Source: JAJYTI01 sp035302145 (GTDB lineage Bacteria > Bacteroidota > Bacteroidia > Flavobacteriales > Flavobacteriaceae). From it: DNA of 9,327 nt. The notes beneath the pieces were generated by a model. That model was not told the origin of the DNA and did not search any database. It worked only from the letters and a program-made list of their open reading frames with translations. The number at the start of each line of letters is the position of its first letter. Position 1 is the first letter of the stretch. Of this stretch, positions 1 through 6,908 are shown piece after piece. The position numbers and the translations under genes were made by a program. The DNA lies in the NCBI GenBank assembly GCA_035302145.1, contig DATGSX010000087.1, forward strand, positions 1-9,327. The letters are read 5' to 3'.

Positions 1-812
1 ATTTTTCCAGCTTCTACACACTGCCACAATGCTTTTTCTTGAGTGCTTGAAGGTAATCCAGCACCAAGCCCGAGTAATATTACCCCTTTAATTTCCTTGT
101 CCAAGGCTATTAATTCTAAAAACTTAGGGTTTGCATCCTGATAAGATAACAACATCTCAACTTTAGGTAATCGTTCTATATTAATATCGGAAAACGCAGA
201 GCTTAAAGTGTGCTTATATAATGTTGTCTGATGAAATACCACCTCTCCGTCCACTAGTATTTGTCCGATAGGACCAGTATTTGGCGATTTAAAACTCTCT
301 AGTGCATATGTATCTGTTTTAACGACCTCTCTAGCAGAGTGAATTTTAGCATTAAACACGACTAGAGCGCCTTTGCCACTTGCTTCTGAACTTACGGCAA
401 CTTGCACCGACTGCAATAAGTTACTGCGCGCATCACTTCCGTAGGTGCCACTCGGACGTTGTGCACCGGTTAAGACTATCGGTTTATCTGTTGCAACACT
501 TAGGTGTAAGAAATAGGCTGTTTCTTCTAAGGAGCTAGTGCCTTGGGTGATAATTACGCCATCATAAGCTTCTTCGTTGAGGGCTGATTGTATTCGATTG
601 CGTAAATTCAATAAGATAGATCCAGTTATTGCAGCGCTGCTTATAGAAACTGGATCTTCCCAATCAATGTCAGCAATATTGTTTAATTCAGGTAGGGTTT
701 CTTTCCATAAAGAAGCATCATAAGCGCCTGTTTTATAATCCTTATAATCTGTTTGGTGTGCTACAGAAGCTGAAATAGTACCGCCAAGAGAAATAATCTT
801 TATCCGTTTCAT
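1..812 (-). CDS. Asparaginase/glutaminase family amidohydrolase (3' end cut off by the window)
   Basis: The gene starts at the ATG at 812-810 and stays open for 270 codons to the window edge. Asparaginases hydrolyse L-asparagine to aspartate and ammonia, and the family is usually 320-350 residues, so roughly 60 residues are missing. The N-terminus carries the nucleophile motif LGGTIS (about residues 9-14). Further in are TQGTSSLEETAYFL, TGAQRP followed by SDARSN, SAREVVKT (the Lys of the catalytic triad) and FKSPNTGPIG. There is no signal peptide, which suggests a cytoplasmic enzyme. One oddity: the usual G-T-D-T motif reads G-T-S-S, so the Asp that normally binds the substrate alpha-amino group is Ser. 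The family is clear; the exact substrate is less so. It is divergent from the 922 gene, with a 109-bp gap between them. Confidence 0.9.
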   Translation of the reverse strand, partial: MKRIKIISLGGTISASVAHQTDYKDYKTGAYDASLWKETLPELNNIADIDWEDPVSISSAAITGSILLNLRNRIQSALNEEAYDGVIITQGTSSLEETAYFLHLSVATDKPIVLTGAQRPSGTYGSDARSNLLQSVQVAVSSEASGKGALVVFNAKIHSAREVVKTDTYALESFKSPNTGPIGQILVDGEVVFHQTTLYKHTLSSAFSDINIERLPKVEMLLSYQDANPKFLELIALDKEIKGVILLGLGAGLPSSTQEKALWQCVEAGK

Positions 813-885
813 AAGTCTATATACTTTTCTTAGTATACATAAAAGTACGAACTTAATCAGGAGAGTGGGGAGATATAGTATTCTT

Positions 886-914
886 TTTGTAGATTAAGAG
901 CCCTAATATTTTTG
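886..914 (+). promoter_or_regulatory. Bacteroidota-type promoter for the flavin oxidoreductase gene
   Basis: TTTG at 886-889 (-33 element) is followed after 17 bases by TATTTTTG at 907-914, a full match to the Bacteroidota -7 consensus TAnnTTTG. The ATG of the next gene begins only 8 bases after the -7 box, so transcription would begin at or within a few bases of the start codon. This is a consensus match only; no transcript data are available. Confidence 0.6.
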
Positions 915-921
915 CAGTTTT

Positions 922-1935
922 ATGAAATTATCCCTTATAGATTTATCACCCATTCCTTACGGAGGAAGTCGTGCAGAGGCTTATCAGAATACGATAGAAA
1001 CTGCACAGCATATAGAGCAGTTGGGCTACCATCGAATCTGGTTAGCCGAACATCATAATTCCGTTCAACTCGCTGGTCGAGCACCAGAGGTTTTAATCCC
1101 TACCATAGCAAGTAAAACCTCGAAAATTCGAGTAGGTTCTGGTTCGGTGTTATTAAACCATTACTCACCGTATAAGGTAGCTGAGGTTTTTGGAAGTTTA
1201 GAAGAACTGTTTCCTGGACGAATTGATTTAGGTATTGGTAGAGCAACAACTGGTCCTATAAGCGATGTGGCATTGCAACGCAATCGTAGTTTTAGACAGT
1301 TAACCAACGATTCTATGGAGCAGTTGGTAGAATTGCTTACTTGGTTCGATCAATCTTTTGAGCCCGACCATCCATTCTCTAAAGCAAACGTATATCGAGA
1401 TGCACCACCTCCAAAAGCGTATTTACTAGGATCAAGTAGTTGGAGTGCAGAAGCGGCTGGGAAAGTGGGATTGCCCTATGTATTTGCAAGTTTTATCAAT
1501 CCAAAGCAAACCCTTCAGAACAAACAATTATATGAGAAAAATTTCCGGTCTAGTGATTTCGTACAAGGAATAGACAAGCCACATTTTATTCCAAGCTTGA
1601 GTATTTACTGTATGGACAATGAGCCAGATGCTTTACTGTTCTCGGCACCTGTTAGAATGATGATGAAACGTATGCGTCAAGGAGATGTAGAAAGTCCATT
1701 GCTTTCAGAAGCTGAAGCATCTGCTATGCTCCAAGATGATACTCGTCCAGCACATAGATTGGAATCTCCCGATGTATTGCCTTATCATTTAACTGGAAGT
1801 CCGGAAGTACTTAAAGAGGAAATCCAATTGATAAAGGAGTTCTACAATGTGGATGAAATTGTTATCCAAATGATTTCAGCAAACCATAAACGACGAATGC
1901 ATAGTTTGGAGTTATTGGCGGAAGCATTGTTGTAG
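922..1935 (+). CDS. LLM-class (luciferase-like) flavin-dependent oxidoreductase, MsnO8/YhbW-type
   Basis: This 337-residue protein belongs to the bacterial luciferase-like monooxygenase superfamily, TIM-barrel enzymes that use reduced flavin (FMNH2 or F420). Typical marks are the N-terminal LSLIDLSPIPYGG strand, the LAEHH motif at residues 41-45, RVGSGSVLLNHYSP at about 70-83 and FPGRIDLGIGRATTG at about 97-111. This pattern is that of the 'luciferase family oxidoreductase, group 1' set, whose members mostly have no known substrate. Length is normal for the group and no signal peptide is present. No Shine-Dalgarno sequence precedes the ATG; the promoter abuts it. It stands alone between a divergent asparaginase and a convergent gene, so context gives no clue to substrate. 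Confidence 0.9.
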   Translation: MKLSLIDLSPIPYGGSRAEAYQNTIETAQHIEQLGYHRIWLAEHHNSVQLAGRAPEVLIPTIASKTSKIRVGSGSVLLNHYSPYKVAEVFGSLEELFPGRIDLGIGRATTGPISDVALQRNRSFRQLTNDSMEQLVELLTWFDQSFEPDHPFSKANVYRDAPPPKAYLLGSSSWSAEAAGKVGLPYVFASFINPKQTLQNKQLYEKNFRSSDFVQGIDKPHFIPSLSIYCMDNEPDALLFSAPVRMMMKRMRQGDVESPLLSEAEASAMLQDDTRPAHRLESPDVLPYHLTGSPEVLKEEIQLIKEFYNVDEIVIQMISANHKRRMHSLELLAEALL

Positions 1936-1959
1936 TAGTGCTTTCTTGTGTGTGGATTG

Positions 1960-2071
1960 GGGGACACGTGTGACTTTGTTGGACAATGAATTTTGTTATC
2001 ACATTGTTACTTTAAAACAGTACTGTCCGTACATTAACTTCACCAGAGTCAAGCGCATTTCATGTGTCCCC
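1960..2071. mobile_element. Short palindrome-rich element with GGGGACAC inverted ends (possible MITE or REP-like remnant)
   Basis: GGGGACACGTG at 1960-1970 is mirrored by CATGTGTCCCC at 2061-2071, an inverted repeat with 10 of 11 bases matching that bounds 112 bp. Inside are the perfect palindromes ACACGTGT (1964-1971) and ACAGTACTGT (2017-2026), plus an ACAATG/CATTGT inverted pair at about 1983-2007. No convincing gene lies within. From memory, GGGGACAC ends resemble the flanks of some IS200-like/RayT-type transposase genes, so this could be a non-autonomous relative. No target-site duplication was seen, so it could also be an unrelated structured intergenic sequence. Confidence 0.35.
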
Positions 2072-2160
2072 GAAAAACCTACTTTATAATTAAGCAACAA
2101 AATTCACGTTCACTTCCCCCTTCGGCTCTTCTTCATTTTAAACATACGTTCTCTAAAACC

Positions 2161-2175
2161 GCATTTATCGAATGC
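2161..2175 (-). terminator. Weak hairpin just downstream of the 2179-2850 gene
   Basis: Read on the minus strand, GCATT-CGATA-AATGC forms a 5-bp stem with a 5-base loop three bases past the stop codon, followed by GGTTTT. Stem and T-run are both short, so this is a weak candidate terminator only. Confidence 0.25.
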
Positions 2176-2178
2176 CTA

Positions 2179-2850
2179 TTACATATTTTCTGTTTCCTTG
2201 AAATAGATATCAATGATTTCCTCAAGGTGTTTTTGCCTAAGTTCTCTGTTTTTTACTTTTTCAACTAAGGAGGGAACTTCGTTTAAATGAAAAGCTATTC
2301 TATTTCTAAAGTTGGTTATTTTAATAGAGGTGCCTAGAAGATATGCATGCTCTACATTATTTTTTCTAATATAATAGGTGGTCATAGGAACATCTCGCCC
2401 TTGATGATAATAATATACTAGATCAATTTTATCTTCCTTATGGTTTACTTCAATTGTGCCATGCATAATGTATAGTGTAGCATGATTGTTCTTACGACTG
2501 ACCAATAACAAGTCTTTTTTTCCGTAGGATCTATTTTGCTTCATGGTGTTGTAAACGTCTACTCTTTCGAATAAATATTGGTAGCCTGTACTAGATGTTA
2601 AATATATAGCATCTACATCCTCAGCTTTTAATATCTGACGGTCAGCATCTTCATCGATTTTATAGGCAACTCTTCGTTGCGATGATTTGTAGGGAACCTG
2701 AATTAAACCTTCAATTATTTCTCCATCTGTTAGTTTTACTTCTCCTTTCCAAAATGGATTAGTATTGCTAAATCTATACATTTGGGCATGAGATTTGGAA
2801 ATCCCAAAAATGATAAGTAAAAAGAAGATGAAATACTTAAATGGCTTCAT
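2179..2850 (-). CDS. Exported protein of unknown function
   Basis: I do not recognise a named family in this 223-residue protein. Residues 1-22 form a clear signal peptide: MKPFKYF, then a hydrophobic core of Phe, Ile and Leu, ending SKSHA before Gln23, a typical Bacteroidota signal peptidase I site. No lipobox Cys is present. The mature part is mixed charged and aromatic and looks like beta-rich sequence, beginning with WKGEVKLTDGEIIEGLIQ at about 34-51, a pattern common in exported Bacteroidota proteins of unknown role. The C-terminus (about 190-223) is highly charged and probably helical. The start is set by the signal peptide directly after the ATG at 2850. It lies 163 bp downstream of the cupin gene on the same strand, too far to assume one operon. 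Confidence 0.8.
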   Translation of the reverse strand: MKPFKYFIFFLLIIFGISKSHAQMYRFSNTNPFWKGEVKLTDGEIIEGLIQVPYKSSQRRVAYKIDEDADRQILKAEDVDAIYLTSSTGYQYLFERVDVYNTMKQNRSYGKKDLLLVSRKNNHATLYIMHGTIEVNHKEDKIDLVYYYHQGRDVPMTTYYIRKNNVEHAYLLGTSIKITNFRNRIAFHLNEVPSLVEKVKNRELRQKHLEEIIDIYFKETENM

Positions 2851-3013
2851 AATTAATTTTTAACATGCAATATATTAAAAATTAGTTAATAACTAGAGAG
2901 GTTTGTATAAATCATAAAAACTGTGGATTGTTCAAGTAGATTTTAGATTACTGTAAACTAAAGAATTAAGATGTTTTGTTGTATAAGGTTATTTTTTCTT
3001 AAGAAAACATATT

Positions 3014-3310
3014 CTACCTAAAAAACTCAAACTTAATATCGTTGGTCATCACATGTATGGCTTTAAAATCTGTAAGTGCTCTTATTTGGTGTTTTATTGC
3101 TGAAGGTACTATAAAACTATCGCCTTGTTTTAGTGTGTGATCTGTGCCATCTAAAGATAAGATACATTCGCCCTCCATCATTATGAGAACCGACTCGATA
3201 CTGGCGGTGTGCTTTGGCAAAAGGTCACCAGCTTTGGCCGACATTTGCTTTGCATTGAACTTCTTTCCTTGCGCTAATTGTTTTACGGTAGGGTTGGTTA
3301 CTTTTTCCAT
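3014..3310 (-). CDS. Small single-domain cupin protein
   Basis: This 98-residue protein has the cupin beta-barrel pattern. The first motif region is AGDLLPKHTASIESVLIMMEGE (about 27-48); the second is KQGDSFIVPSAIKHQIRA (about 61-78) with conserved Gly63-Asp64, Pro69 and His74. Of the usual metal ligands, His34 and His74 are visible and Glu39 may be a third, but the second His of the H-x-H motif is absent (H-T-A). Metal binding may therefore be altered or lost. Small cupins of this type range from enzymes to ligand sensors and no substrate can be named. The gene is transcribed away from the carotenoid operon, with a 360-bp divergent gap between them. Confidence 0.85.
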   Translation of the reverse strand: MEKVTNPTVKQLAQGKKFNAKQMSAKAGDLLPKHTASIESVLIMMEGECILSLDGTDHTLKQGDSFIVPSAIKHQIRALTDFKAIHVMTNDIKFEFFR

Positions 3311-3433
3311 TTCTGTTATTTTACTGTTTTTAGATTAAAAAAACTATTTACATCAAGATAGTGAAATAGTAGCATGTATTCGAATATAATGAAGAGGGCT
3401 TATTAAATCTTCATTTTTATTCGTTCTTCTAAG

Positions 3434-3461
3434 TTGGTATAGTGGTTTATTGTTAAAATTG
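3434..3461 (+). promoter_or_regulatory. Candidate promoter for the carotenoid operon
   Basis: TTG at 3434-3436 and TAAAATTG at 3454-3461 are separated by 17 bases; the -7 box matches TAnnTTTG in all but one position. It would give a leader of about 200 bases before crtI. A competing weaker candidate is TTG at 3514-3516 with TATGTTTA at 3533-3540 (spacer 16). Neither is a full consensus, so the true start is uncertain. Confidence 0.3.
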
Positions 3462-3610
3462 CATATTATAGCTTAGTAATGTGCGTTTATATGGTGATAA
3501 TCGTTAAATTACATTGGCTTCTTTGAGATGTCTATGTTTAGTGATTAAAAGAAATCGCTATCTAAGAATTTAATTCACAGAATAACCTTTCCCCTGTACT
3601 GTAAATAATC

Positions 3611-3655
3611 ACGCTTTTGCACTTTCTAAAACTTTAGAGGCTATGTAGAAAGCGT
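3611..3655 (+). repeat. Overlapping inverted repeats in the crt leader
   Basis: Two 7-bp inverted pairs share bases in the same right-hand arm. ACGCTTT (3611-3617) pairs with AAAGCGT (3649-3655), and CTTTCTA (3622-3628) pairs with TAGAAAG (3646-3652). The dyad CTAAA-AC-TTTAG (3626-3637) lies between them. The block ends 15 bases before the crtI ATG. In RNA the two long pairings exclude each other; in DNA they could be a protein-binding site. Chance is possible in such AT-rich sequence. Confidence 0.3.
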
Positions 3656-3670
3656 CAAATAAAATCAATA

Positions 3671-5165
3671 ATGAAGAAGAGGATTGCCATAATTGGATCT
3701 GGATTTTCAGGCATTTCTGCAGCTGCATATATGGCCAAAGGAGGTTATGAAGTGCATGTATTCGAGAAACACAACCAGCCTGGTGGAAGGGCAAGACAGT
3801 TTACTACCCACAACGGCTATACTTTTGATATGGGTCCTAGTTGGTATTGGATGCCTGATATTATGGAAAACTTCTTTCAAGATTTCGAGACAACAGCATC
3901 AGATTATTTTGAATTAGTGTCTCTTAATCCGCAGTTTGAAATGATATTCTCAGACGGGAATATTTCTATCCCAGAGTCTTATCAAGAATTAAAAGCTTTG
4001 TTTGAAAGCTTAGAACCAGGAGCAGGGAAGCGATTGGATAAATTCATGGAGTCTGCAAGGTTTAAATACCAAGTAGGTATGCAAGACTTCGTTACTAAAC
4101 CTTGTCACAGTTGGTTAGAGTTTGTTTCTGCTAAAATTGCATCTAAGTGCATTAAAATTGGACTTGCTAACTAATTTCAGAAGCTACGTTGGTAAATACT
4201 TTACACATCCTAAGCTACGGACCTTGATGGAGTTCCCAGTGATATTCCTAGGTGCATCGCCAAAGAATATTCCAGCTCTCTATAGTTTAATGAACTACGG
4301 AGGTTATGCTTTGGGGACTTGGTATCCGATGGGTGGATTCCATCAACTAGTTTTAGGTATGAAAGCAGTGGCAGAAAAACAGGGAGCGATATTCCATTTT
4401 AATCAGAATGTCGAAAAGATAAACACAGCTGAGGGTAAGACAACTTCTTTACTAATAAATGGAGAGTTACATGCGTTCGATATGGTAATAGCTTCTTCCG
4501 ATTATCATCACACGGAAACCTTACTAGAAGAAAAGGAAAGAAATTATACCGAAAAGTATTGGGAAGAACGAACTTTTGCACCTTCTTGTTTGATTTATTA
4601 CTTGGGAATAAACGAGAAAATTCCTAATCTGAAACATCATACCTTGTTTTTTGAAAATGATTTAGATACACATATCGATAGTATCTACACTACCAAAGAA
4701 TGGCCTAAGAACCCATTGTTTTATGCGTGTTGTCCTTCTAAAACCGATCCAACTGTAGCGCCAGCGAATAGTGAGAATCTATTTTTACTAATGCCATTAG
4801 CAACTGGAATAAAAGATGATGAAGCTACAAGAACTATCTATTTGAAAGAAATGCTAGCTAGGCTAGAGAAGTTAACCGGTAGTAAAGATTTGGAGTCTAA
4901 GATTGCATACAAAAGAAGCTATTGTGTAAGTGACTTTGTACATGACTATAATGCTTATAAAGGAAATGCATACGGATTGGCAAATACATTATCGCAAACC
5001 GCTGTTTTAAAACCTAAAATCAGAAATAAAAAAATAGACAATTTATTTTATACCGGACAGCTAACTGTTCCTGGACCTGGGGTGCCGCCATCAATCCTCT
5101 CTGGAAAAATAGTTGCCACGGAAGTTATTAACCTAATTAAGCATAGCTATGAAAAGACTATTTGA
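3671..5165 (+). pseudogene. crtI: Phytoene desaturase CrtI, split by a +1 frameshift
   Basis: CrtI is an FAD-dependent desaturase that turns phytoene stepwise into lycopene. Frame one runs from the ATG at 3671 to a stop at 4172-4174 (167 residues). It holds the N-terminal dinucleotide-binding GSGFSG (residues 9-14), Glu32, the PGGRA motif and FDMGPSWYWMPD. The next frame is open to the TGA at 5163-5165 and supplies the rest, including LMEFPVIFLGASP, ALYSLMNYGG, GTWYPMGG and the C-terminal signature PGPGVPPSILSGK. Dropping one base near 4148-4157 joins them into a continuous protein of 497 residues, normal for CrtI. No other lesion is visible, so this is a recent mutation or a sequence error. 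It is the first gene of the operon, and its 3' end overlaps crtB by 17 bases. No Shine-Dalgarno sequence precedes the ATG. Confidence 0.92.
4148..4157 (+). other. Frameshift site in crtI
   Basis: The reading frame must move by one extra base here. Two repairs restore CrtI-like sequence: removing T4148 gives SKALKLDLLTNF, and removing one A of the AAAA run at 4154-4157 gives SKCIKLDLLTNF. The sequence does not decide between them. The A run makes a slippage or base-calling error plausible. Confidence 0.85.
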
Positions 5166-5985
5166 CGAACTATCTTACGAAGTAAGTAAAAGTACCACCA
5201 AAAAATATAGCACTAGCTTTTCATTGGGTATTCTTGCATTAAAACCATCTATTCGCCCTGCAATATATGCCATATATGGCTATGTAAGATTGGCGGATGA
5301 AATCGTAGATAGCTTTCACGAATACGATAAAGATGAGTTGTTGGAACGGTTTAAAAAAGAAACGGACCTAGCATTAATAGAGAGGATATCTTTAAACCCT
5401 ATTTTACAGTCTTTTCAAGACACCGTACAAAAGTATCAAATTGATATAAAACTTATACATCAGTTTTTGCATAGTATGGAAATGGATTTGAAGTCTGTAG
5501 ACTATAATTCTAATCTATACGAAGAGTATATATACGGTTCGGCCGAGGTGGTAGGATTGATGTGCTTGCAAGTATTTACCGATGGAGACAAACAAAACTA
5601 TGAGGCGCTAAAGCCCTATGCTAGAAAGCTAGGATCTGCATTTCAGAAACTAAATTTCTTAAGAGATTTAAAAGAGGACTATCAAAATTTAGGTAGAACG
5701 TATTTTCCGAATATAGAGATGCACGTTTTTTCCAATGATGTGAAAATAGCAATTGAAAAGGAAATTGATCAAGAGTTCAAAGAAGCTTTGATTGGTATTA
5801 AAATGCTCCCTACCTCTTCACGATTTGGCGTATATTTAGCTTACAAATATTACTTATCCTTATTTAAGAAAATAAAAAGAAAGAATGCGCATAGTATTTT
5901 AAACCAACGAGTTAGAATTCCAAATACTTTGAAGCTTGTAGTAATGCTTAAAAGTTATGTTCGTTATAAAACTGCATTATTGTGA
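5149..5985 (+). CDS. crtB: Phytoene synthase CrtB (squalene/phytoene synthase family)
   Basis: CrtB condenses two geranylgeranyl diphosphates head-to-head to phytoene, the first committed carotenoid step. At 278 residues it is normal for the short Bacteroidota form. The first Asp-rich Mg-diphosphate motif is DEIVD (50-54), preceded by AIYGYVRLA. GSAEVVGLM lies at 130-138. The second Asp-rich region is FLRDLKEDYQNLGRTYFP (170-187), with Asp173 and Asp177. SFSLGILAL near residues 23-31 matches the usual N-terminal helix. The ATG lies inside the 3' end of crtI with a 17-base overlap and no ribosome-binding site, which suggests coupling to crtI translation. The stop overlaps the next start. Confidence 0.96.
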   Translation: MKRLFDELSYEVSKSTTKKYSTSFSLGILALKPSIRPAIYAIYGYVRLADEIVDSFHEYDKDELLERFKKETDLALIERISLNPILQSFQDTVQKYQIDIKLIHQFLHSMEMDLKSVDYNSNLYEEYIYGSAEVVGLMCLQVFTDGDKQNYEALKPYARKLGSAFQKLNFLRDLKEDYQNLGRTYFPNIEMHVFSNDVKIAIEKEIDQEFKEALIGIKMLPTSSRFGVYLAYKYYLSLFKKIKRKNAHSILNQRVRIPNTLKLVVMLKSYVRYKTALL

Positions 5986-6443
5986 AAACACTCTTTCTAA
6001 GTTTATGCATTGGTAGTCTAGTTTGCTTTGGTTTATATGGTCAAAGCATAGACTTAGAATATATACGTTTGAATTACGAACATGCAACTACGGATAAAGA
6101 ACTTTGCAGAAAAATGATAGAAGAAATGCAGCGAAACAAAGAACATCCTGTTTACCTAGCCTATTTAGGTGGGTTGCAATCTATTTGGGCTAATCATGTT
6201 GGGAATCCAATAACGAAACTTAAAACATTTAATAAGGGAAAAAAGAACCTTGAAAAAGCTGTCCCAATGGATTCCGAAAATATAGAAATTCGCTTTATCC
6301 GATGGTCTGTTCAAAAAAACGCCCCTCGTTTTTTAGGATACTATCAACAAATAGAAGAAGACAAGAAGTTTATAAGCGATAAAAAACATAAAATTCAATC
6401 GGAATCATTAAAACAATTAGTCCAGAAATCATATGTAGAATGA
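5982..6443 (+). CDS. Exported protein of unknown function within the carotenoid operon
   Basis: I recognise no named domain in this 153-residue protein. It starts at a GTG that overlaps the crtB stop by four bases (GTGA) and ends in a four-base overlap (ATGA) with the next gene, so it is a true part of the operon. Residues 1-20 form a signal peptide (MKTLFLS, hydrophobic stretch, then GLYGQS), placing the protein in the periplasm or at the cell surface. The mature region is mostly helical and charged, with alternating segments such as YLAYLGGLQSIWANH (about 58-72) and KGKKNLEKAVPMDSENIEIR (about 85-104) that resemble TPR-like helical pairs, though no repeat is clear. FIRWSVQKNAPRFLGYY (about 105-121) looks like a conserved core. 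A function in carotenoid handling is inferred only from position. Confidence 0.8.
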   Translation: MKTLFLSLCIGSLVCFGLYGQSIDLEYIRLNYEHATTDKELCRKMIEEMQRNKEHPVYLAYLGGLQSIWANHVGNPITKLKTFNKGKKNLEKAVPMDSENIEIRFIRWSVQKNAPRFLGYYQQIEEDKKFISDKKHKIQSESLKQLVQKSYVE

Positions 6444-6907
6444 GATACCAACTTCAAACCACCCAACAGTTACATTGTGATATAGCAACGGCTTGGGAGT
6501 TTTTCTCCTCACCATATAATTTGGCACGTATTACACCTAAGGAAATGAACTTTGTGGTAAAGTCGAAGATTTCGGAGAAAGAAATTTATAAAGGAATGGA
6601 AATAGAGTATACAGTTTCGCCTATTTTGAAAATTCTAATAAAATGGAAAACCATTATAACAAAAGTCGATTTCCAAAAAACTTTTATTGATTATCAAGTA
6701 AAAGGACCTTATAAGTATTGGAATCATAAACACGAATTCATCAAGAATGAAGAGGGGGTGCTAATGAGGGATACTGTAGATTACGAATTGCCATTTGGCT
6801 GTTTAGGGAAATTAGCCCATAAAGTATTTGTGAAAAACAAACTACACGGGATTTTCGATTATCGATATAAAGTTTTAGAAGAACGGTTTAATAATAAAAA
6901 TCAGTAG
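6440..6907 (+). CDS. SRPBCC (START/Bet v1-like) family protein
   Basis: This 155-residue protein has the pattern of the SRPBCC ligand-binding fold, in the subset often labelled 'cell division inhibitor'-like (COG4276 type). Visible marks are the N-terminal strand followed by ATAWEFFSSPYNLARITP (16-33), a central KGPYKYWNHKHEF (88-100), RDTVDYELPFGCLGKLAH (110-127) and a C-terminal helix ending IFDYRYKVLEERF. The fold forms a hydrophobic pocket that binds lipids or other hydrophobic ligands. No signal peptide or membrane segment is present, so it should be cytoplasmic. It overlaps the preceding gene by four bases and precedes crtZ by one base. Binding or transfer of carotenoids or their precursors is a reasonable inference but unproven. 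Confidence 0.85.
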   Translation: MRYQLQTTQQLHCDIATAWEFFSSPYNLARITPKEMNFVVKSKISEKEIYKGMEIEYTVSPILKILIKWKTIITKVDFQKTFIDYQVKGPYKYWNHKHEFIKNEEGVLMRDTVDYELPFGCLGKLAHKVFVKNKLHGIFDYRYKVLEERFNNKNQ

Positions 6908-6908
6908 G

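Larger units (their letters stand above)
3311..3670. other. Divergent 360-bp intergenic region upstream of the carotenoid operon
   Basis: No coding frame of plausible length and no RNA gene was recognised here. The region must contain the start signals for the cupin gene (minus) and the crt operon (plus). It is AT-rich, with two imperfect promoter matches on the plus strand and a cluster of inverted repeats just before crtI, listed separately. No obvious operator for a MerR/CarH-type light regulator was identified. Confidence 0.6.

Noticed and set aside
2062..2268. A 68-codon plus-strand frame
   Set aside because: It begins inside the inverted-repeat end and overlaps the 3' part of the convergent exported-protein gene; its sequence has no recognisable domain and looks like an antisense shadow.
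2994..3007. TTTTCTTAAGAAAA palindrome after the cupin gene as a terminator
   Set aside because: It is a perfect 14-base palindrome but has no G/C-rich stem, no proper loop and no T-run on the minus-strand side.
3144..3338. A 64-codon plus-strand frame opposite the cupin gene
   Set aside because: The minus-strand cupin is clearly real, and this frame is only its complement.
3609..3917. Small frames on both strands over the start of crtI
   Set aside because: They overlap the conserved FAD-binding region of crtI in other frames and show no protein-like conservation.
4399..4581. A 60-codon minus-strand frame inside crtI
   Set aside because: Antisense to a conserved part of crtI with no recognisable content.
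4122..5165. Second half of crtI as a separate gene starting at TTG 4122
   Set aside because: The first residues from this TTG do not match CrtI, whereas the upstream frame does until about 4148; the pattern is a frameshift, not two genes.
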